A stretch of DNA of 35,000 nt from Trachelipus rathkii (Eukaryota; Arthropoda; Malacostraca; Isopoda; Trachelipodidae): the NCBI GenBank assembly GCA_015478945.1, contig JABUQX010078516.1, positions 1-35,000 of the forward strand, in the 5' to 3' direction. The translations under genes were made by a program, and so were the position numbers. This document shows positions 1-9,950 of the stretch, piece after piece. A model generated the notes under the pieces. It was given only the letters and a program-made list of their open reading frames with translations. It had not been told where the DNA came from and did not search any database. Every line of letters begins with the position of its first letter. The first letter of the stretch is position 1.

Positions 1-1630
1 AAAAAAAGGGGAAGACAAAACAAAAACCAAAGATAAGAAAAAATAAAACATATTAGTACGATAGTTATAATAAGAAATAAAGTAAAAAAAGTAAGTATAA
101 ATTTGTAAGCAAAGGACAAAAAAAAAAATAAAAAATAAGAAAAAAAACAATAGAAAGAATATAGGACGAGAACAAAGGCAACCCTACGCCCTGCGGAAAA
201 GCCGGGGAGCTCGGCCAAGCAGAAGGAATATTAGATAAGAAATAGAGAAAAAGTAAAAAGATAAAATATTAAAAAATACGAAAAAAAATTAAAAGAGAGT
301 TAAAGAAAAAGAATATAACAAATAGAAAAAAATCTTTGAAGAATTTTATTGAAAGTAACTATAATTAGGATATACGAGAGATAAAAGATGAGCAATTAGA
401 CTAATAGATTAAGAATAAAAGAGTTCTATATTGTTACATCAATTACATATTAAGACTATATTACGAGTAATATATGAATATTTAGTGAAAGCTATGAAGA
501 ATAGAATGCAAAAAGGGTAATATTTATGTCGTATGAAAGTAGGATCCAGGAGAGATATTAAATTGGGAGTAATTCAAAAGTAAAAGAAACCTATGTTGAT
601 ATAAGGCACACTTCATCTTGATCCAGAACCTGATATGCAACAAAAAGAAAATTGAATAAAGAACAAAATAAAAGAAGTAAAATTGCAGAGTCACGAAATT
701 TAACTCACGTGCTATATGCAGGCGTAGAGTAGTGCAAATGTACACCCAAACGGACGGACATACAACTGAGTGTAAATGTACACGAACATACATATTGTGA
801 AAAGTGTGCATGACACCCTCGATGTCAACTGGCGTTGACAGTATCGCTATCTAAATACAATCCTAACGATACTCACTCGTGATATTATCGACCTGTGACA
901 GGGAATGAAAGCAAATAAAGGGGAGCGCCACCGCTCTGCACATATGGAGGCTCCGACCATCACAACACGTAAGGATAAAGGACTCGCACAGTCGGACGAC
1001 CCAGGCCACGGAAAGCAGTGAACATCCCAATCAAGCATCATACAAGAAAGTAAAGACTACTCGGATGGGCGAATCAAATGCATATACCATTACATTCGTT
1101 ATTAATATAATACTTACATAAAGTAAAAAATGAACGATTCGAAGATTAGAAATCTTTGGAAAGAACAGAATACTTATCAGAATGAAATTAATAAAGGAAA
1201 ACTAATTTTAACCCAAGAAAAGGCATAGCACCATCTATAAAAAGAAAAATAATATACCGGAAGAACTAAGTAGAGGGCGTACTGACCGATGGCCAGAGAG
1301 CCAGGAGAATCAATTATGTTAGAAAAAAAAGAGGACCAGGAAATTACACGGCACAAAAGCCGTAGACGCACGGAACCGGAAGATTCCTGTCGCATTCTAA
1401 CACTAAAAAGAGGAGAGAGAATATATATGTACATATATTAATATATAAAATGAATATACTATAAAAACGATTAAGAGAAGATTAATTAACGTACAGATAA
1501 AGTAGAATATAATACACTAATAATAAATAAATATATAATAATTATATATAGAAATATATATTATATATAAATATAAAAGTATAATAATGAAAAACGACAA
1601 AGATAAGCACCGTATTTGCACAAGAAGAGA
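1..1630. other. A-rich non-coding stretch with one GC islet
   Basis: The + strand is A-rich with scattered G and few C. A GC-rich islet at 181-226 stands out sharply (CCCTGCGG, GCCGGGGAGCTCGGC, the latter able to form a short GCCG/CGGC stem). Positions 780-1060 and 1260-1400 are less biased. The open frames here are short, mostly on the pyrimidine-rich minus strand, and show no domain. I see no gene. Confidence 0.6.
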
Positions 1631-1650
1631 TATAATAATAATAATAATAA
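1631..1650. repeat. (TAA)n trinucleotide microsatellite
   Basis: A short, nearly perfect run of TAA/ATA repeats sits inside a region of TATA-rich low-complexity sequence from about 1,430 to 1,860. Confidence 0.85.
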
Positions 1651-1860
1651 AGAATAATCCGAATTATTTAAAAATGCAATACTAGAGATATGAAGATATA
1701 TATACTAAGATATATATAATAATAGATGAAGAGTATAAATAATGATATAGATAAAATAAGATATAGATATAAAATAGATTAATATAAATATATAGAAATA
1801 TATCCACTAATAAGATAATATATCGGGAGAGAAGATATAAAATAATATAAGCAATAAAGA

Positions 1861-2220
1861 GATAAAAAGAAGAGAAAAAATTAGAAATAGAGAGAAAATA
1901 ATAGAGAGAGAGAGAGGAAATGTAATAGAGAGAATGAAATATATACTGGAAATATGAACAAATAGAAGAGATAAAATAAGATTAAAAAAGGTTTGAAGAA
2001 ATAAGATAGAGAAGATAGATAAGAGAAAATAATAAGAGAAAAAGAAGAAAGAAGAGAAGATAAAAGAGAAGAAGAGAATAAGAGAGAAGAAGAGAATATG
2101 AAGAGATTTGAACAAGGAATTGAGATATAAAGAAGAAAGAGAAGATAGGGAATAAAAAGAATATAATAGTAAGAAGATAAGATTAGATATATAGATAACA
2201 AGATAAGAATTGAAGAACGA
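1861..2220 (+). repeat. Near C-free polypurine (GA/AAG) tract
   Basis: Counting by hand, the + strand has only 5 C in these 360 bases and is dominated by GA, AAG and AGAAG motifs. Long purine strands of this kind can form intramolecular triplexes (H-DNA) when mirror symmetry is good, but here the repeat is imperfect. The minus strand is correspondingly T/C-rich, which explains overlapping hydrophobic open frames of more than 100 codons in several frames. Purine-rich sequence continues less purely to about 2,900. Confidence 0.85.
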
Positions 2221-2844
2221 GAGAGTTAAAGAGAAGATAGAGAGAGAGAGAACGAAAATGAAAAGGGGCGAAATTCCGGCAGGGTAAGGGGGAGGAAACG
2301 AGATCCCTCAAAGAAAAAAAACGAAAAATAAGCACAAAACCGGGAAGCGGTGAAGCATAAAAGAAGCCGCCCCGAGGCGTAAAGGCAAACCCAGACAAAG
2401 GAAAAGAAGGAAACCAGGGAAGAAAGGGGAAGCGCAAAAAAGGACAAACGACGCATAGGCAGTAAATGACAAAGCACGAGCGGCGAGGAGAAGGAAAAAG
2501 AAAAAGAAGTAAGCACGCCGATGAAGGAAAGGGACAAGGTAAACGCTCAAGAGCAGCGCAGTAATAATCGCATGTAAGAAAAAAACAGGCTTTCAGGAAA
2601 AAGAAGAACAATGGCAAAACTTTAAGGAAAAAGACTGGAAACGAATCAGGGAGCAAAGAGGTTAAGTAGTGAGACGGATCCTGAAGTACGTCTACGGGCC
2701 TGGGAAGTGACACGGGGAATAAAAAGATAACATAGAAAAAGAAAGAGATAAAAGAAATACAGAGAGAAAGAGAAAAAAGACGAATGATAAAAGAAAGAAA
2801 AAAAAGTAAATAAAAGAAAGAAGGAGAAGACGAGGAAGAAAAGA

Positions 2845-3360
2845 ATGAGGAACAAGAGGGTGGAGAGAGGATACCGAAGGAAGCAATACTATAGGAAGAA
2901 AAAGACAGGAAACAACATAAAGAAAACAGGAACAAACTGTACTACACAAGCACCAAAGAAACCCAAAGGAGAGAACAGACACGAAGTTCGGGGCCCCAGA
3001 AAGACGGCATGGCGCCACAAGGCTCCACAAGGGTGCACAAAGCACCATGTGCAAAAACGAGGGGGGGCACAAAGAAAATCACGCAGAAAAAACATGGCCC
3101 TTCCGCACAAACTCTATACCTTCCACCGGACCAAAGTAAACAATCCTGCCCTATTAGACAGCCCACCACTTGAACTAAGATCAGGAGCAAACTTGAGACG
3201 AAAGCTACTGCACATCAGGCTCCCTTATGAGGCGATCACAACATCACACACTACACCCGTACTAGAAGATGGAAAGCTACACCAGGAAAAGAGTTATGCG
3301 GATACGAGACACAAAATGTTAAAGTCACTTGCGGACGCTGCTAACACACTCCCACAATAG
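2845..3360 (+). CDS. Unrecognised 171-aa basic open frame; doubtful gene
   Basis: This is the longest ATG-started frame on the + strand. I do not recognise it. The first roughly 85 residues are very rich in Lys, Arg and Gln (runs such as KPKGENR and RKSRRKN); the remainder (about residues 90-171) has a more mixed composition, with LPPYE-like and LLHIRL stretches and no membrane segment. The start lies in purine-rich repeat DNA, and the composition of the first half follows from that DNA rather than from protein selection. The surrounding + strand is T-poor, and all stop codons begin with T, so a long frame is expected by chance. The minus strand over the same bases is also open. No neighbour supports a function. 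The second half, about 3,110-3,360, is the part most worth searching, since it lies outside the purine tract. Confidence 0.12.
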   Translation: MRNKRVERGYRRKQYYRKKKTGNNIKKTGTNCTTQAPKKPKGENRHEVRGPRKTAWRHKAPQGCTKHHVQKRGGAQRKSRRKNMALPHKLYTFHRTKVNNPALLDSPPLELRSGANLRRKLLHIRLPYEAITTSHTTPVLEDGKLHQEKSYADTRHKMLKSLADAANTLPQ

Positions 3361-4165
3361 AAACACACATGTGACTACTGCAATTGACCCATAAGCAACA
3401 CCTCACGGCATACAAAAAATCAAGGACCCGACCCCTCACAGACTACCAACCCGAAAAACACAACACCAACACAAACCACACAAGCCAAAAACCACGAGAC
3501 AAAGCCCACACATCACCAAATACCCGCGACAGGACACAATAAACCCTCCACCCACAAGATAAATTAGCAAACGATAAAGGGAGGGTCAGCAATCGCCCCC
3601 CCGACCCAAAGATCGTCAGCCCAAAGCAACAGACAACACAAACATGCTCAAGAGAGTGGTCTCTATCGGGAGGAGACGATCAAGCAACTCATATGCTCAA
3701 TATGCTCTCCTGACCGGAAACAGCTCTGGCCGTCACCGCACTCGTAGGCGTTGACCGCACGGTCCCACACTCTGAGTTCCCCTGTTCCGCGCTATACGAC
3801 AACGGATCACGATAGAAGCTTAAAAATCAAATAGCTGGGCTTAAGTTGTCTAGATTGGAAAGGTCTCGGATTCCACGAATAGAACAATTAATTAGTATCA
3901 GAGTATAGACTTTTATATTCATTATTCATTACATATATCTGTTTCACGGAAGGACGAACTCAAAATTCCAAAAACGGGTTCCAAAGAGAGCGATCAAACG
4001 ACAACGATACGTGTACAAAGAAAATGACAAACAACCAAAAAAAGAGGAACAAAGCAATAAAAGATTGTGAGATATACAACTAGGGAGCAATATCTAAACG
4101 GAGCAAATATCAGATACTGGAATGAAAAAACGAAATTGGAAAATAATCGAACACTAAAAAGACGT
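3361..4165. other. A+C-rich then balanced non-coding stretch
   Basis: From 3,361 to about 3,620 the + strand is rich in A and C and poor in G (CACAACACC-type text), opposite in G/C skew to the purine-rich flanks. From about 3,640 to 3,840 composition becomes balanced and GC-richer, including CCGTCACCGCACTCG at about 3,731. The motif ATATGCTCAATATGCTC at about 3,691 holds a short direct repeat. No open frame of note was seen. Confidence 0.55.
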
Positions 4166-4167
4166 AA

Positions 4168-4398
4168 AAAGTAAAAGACGATTGTGCAGACTTGCCCAAA
4201 AACATATCAACACCTTTTAAAAAGTTTAACTACATTGTGGAGAAACTTAAGACTCTTATACATCACGGGAAAACGATGTCCAACTGTATGGGATGGCATG
4301 TTGAGAGTGACTATTTGATTGAGACTGGCTTCTTGATCATTGAATACACACATGAATGTCTACTCTACACAATGATAATTAAACGACAATGCACCTAA
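4168..4398 (+). CDS. Protein-like open frame of 76 codons, no upstream ATG; possible exon or element remnant
   Basis: The frame is open from just after a TAA at 4,165-4,167 to a TAA at 4,396-4,398. The first ATG is internal at 4,276 and would give only 40 residues; the preceding codons contain no ATG, so this is not a complete stand-alone gene. Composition is mixed and not low-complexity: a Lys-rich amphipathic start (FKKFNYIVEKLKTL) followed by MSNCMGWHVESDYLIETGFL and a C-terminal part with four Cys in all. I recognise no family. It lies in a compositionally balanced island between A-rich and AT-rich DNA, so the simple bias argument for spurious frames is weaker here. It could be an internal exon, a fragment of an old element, or chance. 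Confidence 0.17.
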   Translation, partial: KVKDDCADLPKNISTPFKKFNYIVEKLKTLIHHGKTMSNCMGWHVESDYLIETGFLIIEYTHECLLYTMIIKRQCT

Positions 4399-6185
4399 AA
4401 AATGAACACTGAGTAAAGGTGAAGGATTAGAGTTTAAGAGAAAAGGTTTAGGAGATTTTATTCAATTTATGTTTATATATGATTATATATTATCTGTTGC
4501 GAGGCTATTATAAGTAGGATTAAAATATAAGAATATATATAAAAGAAGAATATAATTAATTAAGTAATGAATATAAAATATACATATATTAGTAAATATA
4601 AGAATAATATAATATAATAGATAAATAATATATAGATAATATAAATATATATAATAATTATAGAGATAGAGTAAGAGTAATAATAAAGTATATAATATAA
4701 TATAAAATAGATGAAATGAAGAAGAAACTATTAAGTATATAAATATAAGTGAGAATGTATCCACTTATTTAGTACGAGTAAATTTCGAAGAGAAGATATG
4801 ACCCAATGACAAGAATACACGGATTAGATAAGAGAGTTATAGCAATTAAGGATGGAAATATTTAAACCGAAGAATTCACGGAAACCAAAAGAGGCCAGGA
4901 CAATTTATAAACGAAACTATAAATAACATATAAAAATAAAAAAAGAAATACACTAAAATAAATTCATAACATAAAATATAGAAACACTAAGAAGCCACCT
5001 ACTCCAGTCACAGTCAAACTAAAATAGATAATTACTCAACCAATACACATGCAGCATGAAAAACCACCTAGCACAACCCTTGAAATTCCTAAAATTAGCT
5101 AGAACTTATAAACTGAAAGAAAGGATGTTTAAATAAGAATATTGCTCATAGCCCAAATTAGAGGATTATTTCATGAGATCATGATACGAATGAAATATAA
5201 AAAGAAAAAAATATACCTAGGACAATAATAACACAACCTATGAAATCTAGCATAAGGCCAATGATCATTACTTGTATAAACAGGCAAAGTGATCACACTC
5301 ACAACTTCCTTTACTGCAAAACCATTTTCAAGGAACTAATAGAGATCGACCCGTTAATTCGCACTTGACATGAAAGATATATTTATTTCCTTACATTATA
5401 AATGGGGAAAATCGAAATGTTCCAGAATTCTAAATCGATAAGCCTAAGGATGTAAATTTAAAGAAACCTAAACATAACGGTTGGTCAAGTTATTGAATGA
5501 TCCGAGGAAGTTATTTAACAGATAGAAGGGAAAGAGATATGTACGAAGAAACGAAGAGATCAAAAAAAAGACAGTACCACCAAAAAAGCAAAATCTTCGG
5601 CACTCACTTTAAAATGAGAGATAAGGTATTCGAATAAGAGGAAATTCAGGAAATGATCAGATAAGAGTGTTATCTATTGAGTTGATATAAATAAGTGAAC
5701 GAATTAGAGAGCTATTTAAAAAGATTTACTTCGTATCAAAAGAGGGATTTTTAAGAGAAAAGAGTGACATCGATATGTACAAGCACACATGAGAGAAAAA
5801 AGGCCTTAAAATAAGAGATATTCCAATAAAAAGGAACACAAACGTATAAGACTCACGACTATGTGTTCAGCCAGGTGAGTTGAGTTAATGTAAGAGTACT
5901 AAATGATGGAGTAGACTCCGACTCTCAAAAATTGATGATACAACGGAAGGACACTCCTCCCACCTCGGAAGGCATAGCAAAGAAAAGAATGATGCGAAGA
6001 AAAACGCCGGTATAAAGAATGAAAAAATGGAACACAATAGAGACCAAAAACAATGGGAAGTGGATCAGACAAAGAGAAAAAAATAAATTAAGAGCATCGG
6101 ACCGACAGGCATGCCACAAAAACATAAACCTGGTTTGAGAAGTTTGCACAGCACTGCGCGCATAACGAGAGAGTGAAGTTGAAAA
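4399..6185. other. AT-rich and A-rich non-coding stretch
   Basis: Positions 4,440-4,780 are almost pure A/T with TATA and AATA motifs. Positions 4,980-5,350 have more C and look like unique sequence, and 5,350-6,180 return to A-rich with balanced patches. The minus-strand frames at 4,483-4,764 and 5,925-6,149 are Tyr/Leu/Ile- or Phe-rich and follow from composition. I see no gene. Confidence 0.55.
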
Positions 6186-6421
6186 AAAATGGAGTCTGTT
6201 AACTAGGGTAATAATGTATAAGAGTAATATTATAAGGTTAATGTGATAGGGTATAGGTTATTTAAGTATAGGAATAGATAAGGTATGTAGTTTTGAGTGA
6301 TAGGTTAAGGATAGACTAGGTAGAGATAGGGTTATGGAGTAAGGTCTTGGTTTGTAGGTTATGGTTAGGTTAAGTTAGAGTAGGTTAGTTGAAAGGTATA
6401 GATAGGTTGGTTATATTGAAA
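6186..6421 (+). repeat. C-depleted GGTTA-rich degenerate repeat (telomere-like)
   Basis: Positions 6,241-6,420 contain 2 C in 180 bases and eight GGTTA pentamers, several as TAGGTTA, including TATGGTTAGGTTAAG. This resembles decayed TTAGG-type (arthropod) or TTAGGG-type telomeric repeat, but no two units are in perfect register, so a TTAGG ancestry is an inference. It ends abruptly at about 6,422, where C-containing sequence resumes. Confidence 0.5.
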
Positions 6422-7320
6422 ATTTACGTTTTAGGTATAGTGTAAATAAGCCAACATACTCCGCAATAGTACTGGGGTCTGATGTTAGGGATTTAGTATA
6501 TGAAATTCGACAAACAATAATAGAAAATATCTAAATTAAACTTAGATTTTATTTGATATTTTTTATTTTTTTTTTGTATAATAAGCAAATGGCGCCCCAT
6601 TTTCACCTTATTCGAACCATTATGGGAGAGATATGATAAGGTTCCCAACTAGTAAAGTGCGAGCTTAATGAAAGAAGAAAGTGGCTAATGGAAAAGATAT
6701 TTATGAAAAGGCACTTTCAGTAACACCTATACCCGATAACCTCTTAATGAAGCTTGTTTATAAACGAGGAAATTGATAATGGAGGAGTAATATCTATACA
6801 AAAAAAAAATGAAAAAAATAAAAAAGAAAAAAAATAAATAAATAAAAAAACACGGTACAGAAGAATCATTTCAACGAAAAATAATTGATAAAACAACTGG
6901 CAGGGGACCAGGGTGAGAGATTTCGCCAAGAACTTGTGACACGCACATGTTAACACCCGCGTAGCATGATGACAGAACGACAGATTTAATGTGCAGCAGG
7001 TAAAAAGAATAAAGAAGGCCGTAACTAGAGACAAAATGTATTCCTAAAAGGAGCAGGTAAAATTGCCAACCGAAGTGTATGATGATATGAACCTCATACA
7101 TAGTGAGAAGAAACATTACTGAAAGGAGTCAGCAGGTAGAGGAAAAGTTCAGATCCTCGAAGGCGTTACCATCATCTTACCCTGATAATTTATTTGCCAG
7201 ATAGTATGAGCGAAAGTATGACTCATTCATCAATATTTAAAATTATAGAATAAATTTAAAGAGGGAAAATAGAGTAGTCGGCATAAGAGGTGAACAGGGA
7301 GAAGAGAAGTGAGACATAAG
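6422..7320. other. Mixed non-coding stretch with a T-rich patch
   Basis: A poly-T patch at about 6,547-6,577 precedes a balanced patch containing GGCGCC at 6,592. Positions 6,744-7,116 are A/G-rich with overlapping minus-strand hydrophobic frames; the longer begins with TTG, not ATG, and is Phe/Leu-rich. I see no supported gene. Confidence 0.5.
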
Positions 7321-7650
7321 GATGTATAGATGATAGAAAAATGAAAAAGAAAAAAAAAAGAAAAAAAAAAAAGAAAGAGATAAGGATTTTATTTATAGTA
7401 TAGTAAGTAGACGAGTTAAGAGAAAAGAAAAAGAAGGAGGAAGGAATAGAAGGAGAAAGAAAAAAAGAGAAAAGAAATAGAAGAATAGAGAGAGAGAGAT
7501 TAGTAGAAATAGAAGAAAGAAAGAGAAGAGAGCAAAGAGGAAAAGAGGAAAAAAGGAAGAGAAAGAAAAAGAGAAGAGAAAAGAAAGAGATAGATGAGAT
7601 AAATTGGGTGATAAATAAAGAGAGGAGATGAGAGAATAGAGAGGGTCTAT
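7321..7650 (+). repeat. Long polypurine A/G tract
   Basis: Only 2 C occur in the 300 bases 7,321-7,620. The tract begins with A-runs (about 7,350-7,372), has a short AT-rich break at about 7,387-7,410, and continues as AGAAGAG/GAAAGA text to about 7,645. It lies about 200 bp upstream of the decamer minisatellite. Confidence 0.85.
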
Positions 7651-7862
7651 TAATGAGAGTAGAATGAATAAAGAAGTACTAGGGAAATAACATTAGTAAA
7701 GCTCATGCAAGGCAGAAGATATAATTATGAACTAATAAGTTACATGGAACGATCATAGGAGTGGCATATTAACTGATTGTATTTATCATAATAGAAGCTG
7801 ACCAAAAAGGGATATCAGAAAATTGCCCAACAAAGAGGATAGATAGAGAAAAGTTTAGAAAT

Positions 7863-8140
7863 CTTTTCGATTATATCTTTTATATAGCTTCATATAGCTT
7901 TTTATAGCTTTTTATAGCTTTTTATAGCTTTTTATAGCTTTTCATAGCTTTTTATAGCTTTATATAGCTTTATATAGCCTTATATAGCTTTTATATAGCT
8001 TTATATAGCTTTATATAGCTTAATAGCTTTTTATAGCTGTATAGCTTTTTAAAGCTTTATAGCTTTATATAGCTTTATATAGCTTTTATAGAGCTTTATA
8101 TAGCTTTTATATAGCTTTATATAGCTTTTCGATATATCTT
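7863..8140. repeat. Decamer minisatellite, unit TWTATAGCTT, with matching flanks
   Basis: Eleven consecutive 10-bp units ending in ATAGCTT run in exact register from 7,881 to 7,990 (variants TTTATAGCTT, TATATAGCTT, TTCATAGCTT). Units of 10-12 bp then continue to about 8,129. The array is bounded on both sides by nearly the same motif: CTTTTCGATTATATCTT at 7,863-7,879 and CTTTTCGATATATCTT at 8,125-8,140. Each unit carries an AGCT and the period equals one helical turn of DNA, so intrinsic curvature or flexibility is expected. No protein is encoded. Confidence 0.93.
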
Positions 8141-8247
8141 CGGCCACAGCTAAAGATTCACCGAAATACCCAGAAGAGCAGAGGTTCAAAAGTCAGAAAT
8201 AGAAAGGGAAGAAGATATCTTAGGGATCATTTCTTTTGTTACCAGAA

Positions 8248-8430
8248 TCTTTCTGAGAAAGATAGATTTGAAGACTTTGGAAAAAATAAAGGTTATCTAA
8301 TATTTTAACCAAAGTTTTCGAAGCTATTCGTGCCAGAAATATTCAACTTCAGAAAGGTGATCTTTTTTCCTTTCTGTCTTACTCTTGGTTCTCATCTCTT
8401 TCACGAAATTTCTGGAAGCAGAAACTTTGG
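8248..8430. repeat. Cluster of nested inverted repeats (fold-back segment)
   Basis: A local palindrome ATCTTTCT-G-AGAAAGAT lies at 8,248-8,264. It is followed by three nested perfect inverted repeats: CCAAAGTTT (8,309-8,317) with AAACTTTGG (8,422-8,430); CCAGAAAT (8,333-8,340) with ATTTCTGG (8,408-8,415); and CAGAAAGG (8,350-8,357) with CCTTTCTG (8,369-8,376). The arms nest in the right order for one long imperfect hairpin with an 11-nt apical loop. This balanced-composition island immediately follows the decamer minisatellite. It may be a decayed fold-back or MITE-like element, or a structured transcript; neither is demonstrated. Confidence 0.6.
8404..8418. promoter_or_regulatory. Heat-shock-element-like motif
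   Basis: GAA-at-TTC-tg-GAA fits the three-pentamer nGAAnnTTCnnGAAn consensus for heat shock factor. A further GAA follows at 8,421. The motif overlaps the right arms of the inverted-repeat cluster, and no coding region follows, so it may be coincidental. About nine fixed bases are matched, which is not rare in 35 kb. Confidence 0.15.
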
Positions 8431-8686
8431 AATGTCACAAAGTTTTGATTTGCAAACGTTCCTTGATCTATTCTTCTTTGTAACTTTCATTCAGATTTAA
8501 TCTATGATCCTTCTACTATTAATTATTAATTTATAAGGGCACTTAATGAAAGGTTTGAATTTATTGACAGACAAAAATAGTTAGAATCAAAGTATTGTGA
8601 AAGTTCTGAAGCACAATTTTGAAATACATAAGATAAGTTACTTTACCGACCAATATCATACGCCTTCTTAAGTCTTTAACTCAGAG

Positions 8687-8816
8687 TAGAGGAGAGAGAT
8701 GACGGAGAAGAGAGAGAGATGAGAGAGAGAGAGAAGAGGAGAGAGAGAGAGAGAGAGAGAGGAAGAGAGAGAGAGAAGAGAGAAGAGGAGAAGAGAAGGA
8801 GAGAGAAAGAGAAAAA
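8687..8816 (+). repeat. (GA)n microsatellite, interrupted
   Basis: This is a GA/AGAG-rich run with the purest part at about 8,740-8,775 and frequent AAG or GGA interruptions. The minus-strand Ser/Leu-rich open frame covering it is purely the translation of (TC)n. Confidence 0.9.
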
Positions 8817-9950
8817 GATGTCGCGTCCAAGGCGATTAAATTTAACAATGTAGGCAAAATGATTTTAGTAAGGTGTATAAGGAGGGATATTTCCAAAATC
8901 GACACAAAGATAAAATTAAGGCAAAGGGATTGAGCGAGTATTTAATACAAGACTGCAGTGATGCCATCGTAGAAGGGAGTGAGAAATAAATAAAGAATAT
9001 AAAGGTAAAACAGCATATTTTTTTTATTAAATGAGTAAAGTAGAAAGAAAGAAGATGAGTGGGGAGGAGAGAGAACTAGAGGCAATAGAGATAGAAAACG
9101 ATTAGGTTGCATTTTGTCCGGCCCCCCGGAAAAAAAAAGAACGCCCCACGGAGGTTAGATATTCTGTACGGACTGTTTTATTTTATTGGTTATTGTTATT
9201 GATTATATAGATATTTGTTTATTACTTTTTTTTCTTTTTTTATCCTAAGAGTCTAACTTTTGTAATAGAGATATATTTATTAAAGAGTTAGAAAGATATT
9301 TAGAACTTTAAGCTGAGTTTTGTTATATATTTTTATATACCTTTCACTATTTGTCATAAAAAGTTTTTAAAGAATCATTGAGAAATCGAAAACATTTAAA
9401 ACTGAGCGATGACTGAGAAGACATAAATAGAGTAGCACCCATAAATGATCAATAAATTACCGATTAGAATGGAAGAAGCCGTTTTGCAAAAACGTGAAGA
9501 TAGAAAGTATGATAAAGGAGGATCAATTATTATTAATAAAAGAGTCGGCTGACAAAGAATTTCAGAGGAGTAATTAGGGAGAAATAGAAATAGTTTATGA
9601 TAAGCAATATAAAGTATAGAAGACAGAAGACAAAGAATGGACAGAATAAAAGTAATCAAATGAGATTGATACATCAGTTGAGACTGTTTAATGCATGAAA
9701 TTCTTAAAAATGAAATAGTATTGATAGAGATAATGGATAAAGATGTAAAATCTTAAAGATATAACAACAAGTGTATTTGAAGTAAAAATGAAGAGATGAT
9801 AGAACAGATAAATACAAAATGGGAAAAAAAAGATATATGGATTTTCTTGTTATGAAAGTATTAGATCACACGACCATATGCAATTAAAGAGTAGGTCAGA
9901 AGCAGTGGAGAGCTAAGAGAAGAAGATATGAATATGAAATCACGACCAAT
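8817..9950. other. Non-coding stretch with GC islet and T-rich patch
   Basis: A short islet GTCCGGCCCCCCGG with a following A-run lies at about 9,116-9,139. Positions 9,170-9,360 are T-rich, reversing the A-rich background, and then A-rich sequence resumes. The minus-strand 92-codon frame at 9,396-9,674 is Leu/Ser/Ile-rich without a recognisable domain. No gene is supported. Confidence 0.5.

Noticed and set aside
1807..2201. Overlapping minus-strand frames rich in Phe/Leu/Ser/Ile
   Set aside because: They are direct translations of the near C-free polypurine tract in different frames.
2183..2935. 250-codon minus-strand frame, longest in the window
   Set aside because: It reads a C/T-rich strand, is extremely Phe/Ser/Leu-rich, and overlaps several other long frames on the same strand. 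Depletion of purines removes stop codons, so such frames are expected without a gene.
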